Of a stretch of DNA of 64,000 nucleotides, positions 61,993-64,000 are shown one piece after another. Made by a program: the position numbers and the translations under genes. This DNA comes from Pseudomonas sp. CFII64 (lineage in GTDB: Bacteria > Pseudomonadota > Gammaproteobacteria > Pseudomonadales > Pseudomonadaceae): NCBI RefSeq assembly GCF_000416235.1, contig NZ_ATLO01000047.1, forward strand, positions 1 through 64,000, in the 5' to 3' direction. The first letter of the stretch is position 1, and each line of letters opens with the position of its first letter. The notes below the pieces were generated by a model. The model made no database searches, had not been told where the DNA came from, and saw only the letters and a program-made list of their open reading frames with translations.

Positions 61993-62023
61993 TTGAGTGA
62001 TCTTATTTTCAGTTGTACGATGA
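61993..62023 (+). promoter_or_regulatory. Candidate kdgD promoter with overlapping operator
   Basis: TTGAGT (61993-61998) and TACGAT (62016-62021) are 17 bases apart. The operator-like GTTGTACGATGA at 62012-62023 is the inverted near-copy (11 of 12) of the site before the regulator gene and covers the -10, so a bound repressor would block transcription. Confidence 0.55.
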
Positions 62024-62087
62024 CTTACGACATCAGCGCAGGACTGATGATCCATTCACTTTTTTTGCTTCCCAGGGTGTTCGAATA

Positions 62088-62999
62088 ATGAATCCACAAG
62101 AACTGAAGTCCATCCTTTCACACGGTCTGCTGTCCTTCCCGGTTACCGATTTCAATGCTCAGGGCGACTTCCATCGCGCTGGCTACATCAAACGTCTTGA
62201 GTGGTTGGCCCCGTACGGCGCCAGCGCTTTGTTCGCTGCCGGCGGTACAGGTGAGTTCTTCTCCCTGGCAGCCAGCGAATACTCCGAAGTGATCAAGACT
62301 GCGGTCGATACTTGCGCGACCAGCGTGCCGATTCTTGCCGGTGTCGGCGGTTCTACCCGCCAGGCTATCGAATACGCGCAAGAAGCCGAGCGTCTGGGTG
62401 CCAAAGGTCTGTTGCTGCTGCCGCACTACCTGACTGAAGCCAGCCAGGACGGTGTTGCCGCCCACGTTGAAGCTGTGTGCAAATCGGTCAAGATCGGCGT
62501 CATCGTCTACAACCGTAACGTGTGCCGCCTGACCGCTCCGCTGCTGGAACAACTGGCCGAGCGTTGCCCGAATCTGATCGGCTACAAAGATGGCCTGGGC
62601 GATATCGAACTGATGGTTTCGATCCGTCGTCGCCTCGGTGATCGCTTCTCGTACCTGGGCGGTTTGCCGACCGCTGAAGTCTACGCCGCTGCCTACAAGG
62701 CGCTGGGCGTACCGGTTTACTCGTCTGCGGTGTTCAACTTCGTACCGAAACTGGCGATGGACTTCTACCACGCTATCGCCAAGGACGATCACGTTGCGGT
62801 CGGCAAAATGATCGACGACTTCTTCCTGCCATACCTGGACATTCGTAACCGTAAATCCGGTTATGCCGTGAGCATCGTCAAGGCCGGCGCCAAAATCGCT
62901 GGCTATGACGCAGGTCCGGTGCGGACCCCACTGACTGACCTGACCGCTGAAGAGTACGAAATGCTCGCAGCCTTGATGGACAAGCAGGGTAAGCAGTAA
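62088..62999 (+). CDS. kdgD: 5-dehydro-4-deoxyglucarate dehydratase
   Basis: This 303-residue member of the dihydrodipicolinate-synthase fold removes water and CO2 from 5-keto-4-deoxyglucarate to give 2-oxoglutarate semialdehyde. The Schiff-base lysine is Lys167 in LIGYKDGLGD and the catalytic Tyr is Tyr141 in VIVYNRN. The family loop FAAGGTGEFFSL is present near residue 50. Length matches the enzyme (303). The start is MNPQELKSIL; upstream AGGG is 10-11 bases away, rather far. A terminator and a dicarboxylate transporter gene follow. Confidence 0.95.
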   Translation: MNPQELKSILSHGLLSFPVTDFNAQGDFHRAGYIKRLEWLAPYGASALFAAGGTGEFFSLAASEYSEVIKTAVDTCATSVPILAGVGGSTRQAIEYAQEAERLGAKGLLLLPHYLTEASQDGVAAHVEAVCKSVKIGVIVYNRNVCRLTAPLLEQLAERCPNLIGYKDGLGDIELMVSIRRRLGDRFSYLGGLPTAEVYAAAYKALGVPVYSSAVFNFVPKLAMDFYHAIAKDDHVAVGKMIDDFFLPYLDIRNRKSGYAVSIVKAGAKIAGYDAGPVRTPLTDLTAEEYEMLAALMDKQGKQ

Positions 63000-63016
63000 C
63001 AAATCCACAGGTAATC

Positions 63017-63042
63017 AACCGCTGAGCGATCAGCGGTTTTTT
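63017..63042 (+). terminator. Rho-independent terminator after kdgD
   Basis: AACCGCTG and CAGCGGTT pair across a 6-base loop, extended by the flanking A-U bases, and are followed by TTTT. It separates kdgD from the transporter, which then needs its own promoter or read-through. Confidence 0.88.
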
Positions 63043-63204
63043 GCCCTTGGGTGTTTGCCAGCAGCAAGGATCGTAAGGACGCGTTTGTACTGTAGGTAGG
63101 ACGACTCGCCATGAGCGATATCGCCTAAGGGGCCGGCAGGCGTTAGCAACACAAAAAAACAGTTTTACCCGCGTAAAAAAAATAATTAGTGGGAGTTCAC
63201 ACAC

Positions 63205-64000
63205 ATGCTGAAAACCAAGCCGACTCACGTCCGCTATTTGATCCTGCTCATGCTGTTCCTGGTGACCACGATCAACTACGCCGACCGCGCCACCATCGCT
63301 ATCGCAGGTTCAAGCCTGCAAAAAGACCTTGGCATCGACGCCGTCACTCTCGGGTTCATCTTCTCTGCATTTGGTTGGGCCTACGTGGCCGGTCAGATCC
63401 CGGGCGGCTGGCTGCTCGACCGCTTCGGTTCCAAAAAAATCTACGCCCTGAGTATTTTCACCTGGTCGCTGTTCACCTTGCTGCAAGGCTATGTCGGTGA
63501 ATTCGGTGTCTCCTCTGCAATCATCGTGCTGTTCATGCTGCGCTTCATGGTAGGTCTGGCCGAAGCGCCTTCCTTCCCTGGCAACGCCCGCATCGTGGCT
63601 GCCTGGTTTCCGACCGCCGAACGTGGCACGGCATCCGCCATCTTCAACTCCGCGCAATACTTCGCCACTGTGCTGTTCGCGCCTTTGATGGGCTGGATCG
63701 TCTACACCTATGGCTGGCAGCATGTGTTCGTCGTGATGGGTGCCATCGGCATCGTGTTCTCGGTGGTCTGGATGAAAGTCATCTACAGCCCGCGCGAACA
63801 CCCACGCATCAACAAGGAAGAGTTCGATCACATCGCCAACAACGGCGGCATGGTCGATATGGATCAGGACAAAGGCAAAGGCAGCAGCTCGGGCCCGAAA
63901 TGGGACTACATCCGTCAATTGCTGACCAACCGCATGATGCTTGGCATCTACCTGAGCCAGTACTGCATCAACGGCATCACCTACTTCTTCCTGACCTGGT
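63205..64000 (+). CDS. MFS transporter, glucarate/galactarate permease type (GudP-like), partial at window end
   Basis: The visible 265 residues start MLKTKPTHVRYLILLMLFLVTTINYADRAT, typical of the anion:cation symporter branch of the MFS that includes GudP, GarP and ExuT. Helices 1-6 are present, with the MFS loop GGWLLDRFGSKKIY between helices 2 and 3 and MVGLAEAPSFPGNARIVAAWFP in helices 4-5. The frame is open to the last base, so the gene continues beyond the window. RBS GGGAG lies 9 bases upstream, preceded by an A-run that fits AANAANAA. It presumably imports glucarate or galactarate for the pathway containing kdgD. Confidence 0.92.
   Translation, partial: MLKTKPTHVRYLILLMLFLVTTINYADRATIAIAGSSLQKDLGIDAVTLGFIFSAFGWAYVAGQIPGGWLLDRFGSKKIYALSIFTWSLFTLLQGYVGEFGVSSAIIVLFMLRFMVGLAEAPSFPGNARIVAAWFPTAERGTASAIFNSAQYFATVLFAPLMGWIVYTYGWQHVFVVMGAIGIVFSVVWMKVIYSPREHPRINKEEFDHIANNGGMVDMDQDKGKGSSSGPKWDYIRQLLTNRMMLGIYLSQYCINGITYFFLTW

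Larger units (their letters stand above)
61787..62087. other. Intergenic region between the GntR regulator and kdgD
   Basis: These 301 bases hold a compact REP palindrome (61806-61857), a GTCGTACGAC palindrome (61892-61901) and the kdgD promoter with an operator-like site (61993-62023). No gene is present. Confidence 0.6.

Overview
The window is a 64 kb stretch of a Pseudomonas chromosome, probably of the P. fluorescens/P. syringae lineage. It has high GC, tight ATGA-type gene overlaps, several LysR regulators, OprD-family porins, a five-gene dipeptide ABC transporter with extra binding proteins, a RoxS/RoxR (RegB/RegA-type) pair, and many Pseudomonas-type REP/REPIN palindromes. From memory, the order speC - Sel1 protein - piuC - piuA - piuB - dpp/opdP - roxSR follows the PA4519 to PA4493 block of P. 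aeruginosa PAO1, and prfC plus the opuC operon resembles PA3888-PA3903. No tRNA, rRNA, CRISPR, phage or insertion sequence was seen.

Layout. 0.1-10.4 kb: a minus-strand catabolic operon (amino-acid-type ABC transporter with two binding proteins, an argininosuccinate-lyase-like C-N lyase, two NodB-type deacetylases, an MmgE/PrpD protein and a quinone oxidoreductase) with a divergent LysR gene. 10.4-14.9 kb: LysR, class II aldolase, GhrA-like reductase and OprD porin. 14.9-22.3 kb: orphan epimerase, cupin, two LysR genes, TauE/SafE exporter, SDR and gamma-glutamyltransferase. 22.4-27.8 kb: prfC and an OpuC-type osmoprotectant transporter. 28-30.3 kb: a DUF6124 small gene and speC. 30.4-34.8 kb: two divergent gene pairs related to the XaxA/XaxB (YaxAB) binary pore-forming toxin. 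34.8-41.6 kb: iron genes (Sel1, piuC, piuA, piuB) with candidate Fur boxes inside both divergent promoters. 41.6-54.2 kb: dppFDCB, four dppA-like binding proteins and an OpdP-like porin. 54.4-56.9 kb: a HET-C-like protein and a SIMPL-domain protein. 57.3-61 kb: roxS-roxR and an SbmA/BacA-like ABC exporter. 61-64 kb: the start of a glucarate/galactarate catabolic locus (FadR-type regulator, kdgD, MFS transporter cut by the window end).

The points most worth following up are these. (1) The toxin island: one full-length A/B pair sits divergently beside a diverged pair whose A subunit has a weakened membrane segment and whose B subunit is about 90 residues shorter. (2) The first operon joins an MmgE/PrpD protein, a C-N lyase with an altered active-site loop and an amino-acid importer, a set of parts that matches iminodisuccinate/EDDS-type aminopolycarboxylate breakdown. 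(3) A HET-C homologue is inserted beside the dpp genes. Start sites were moved from the longest frame wherever a Shine-Dalgarno sequence and the family N-terminus supported it. All homology statements are from recognition by eye; no searches were run.
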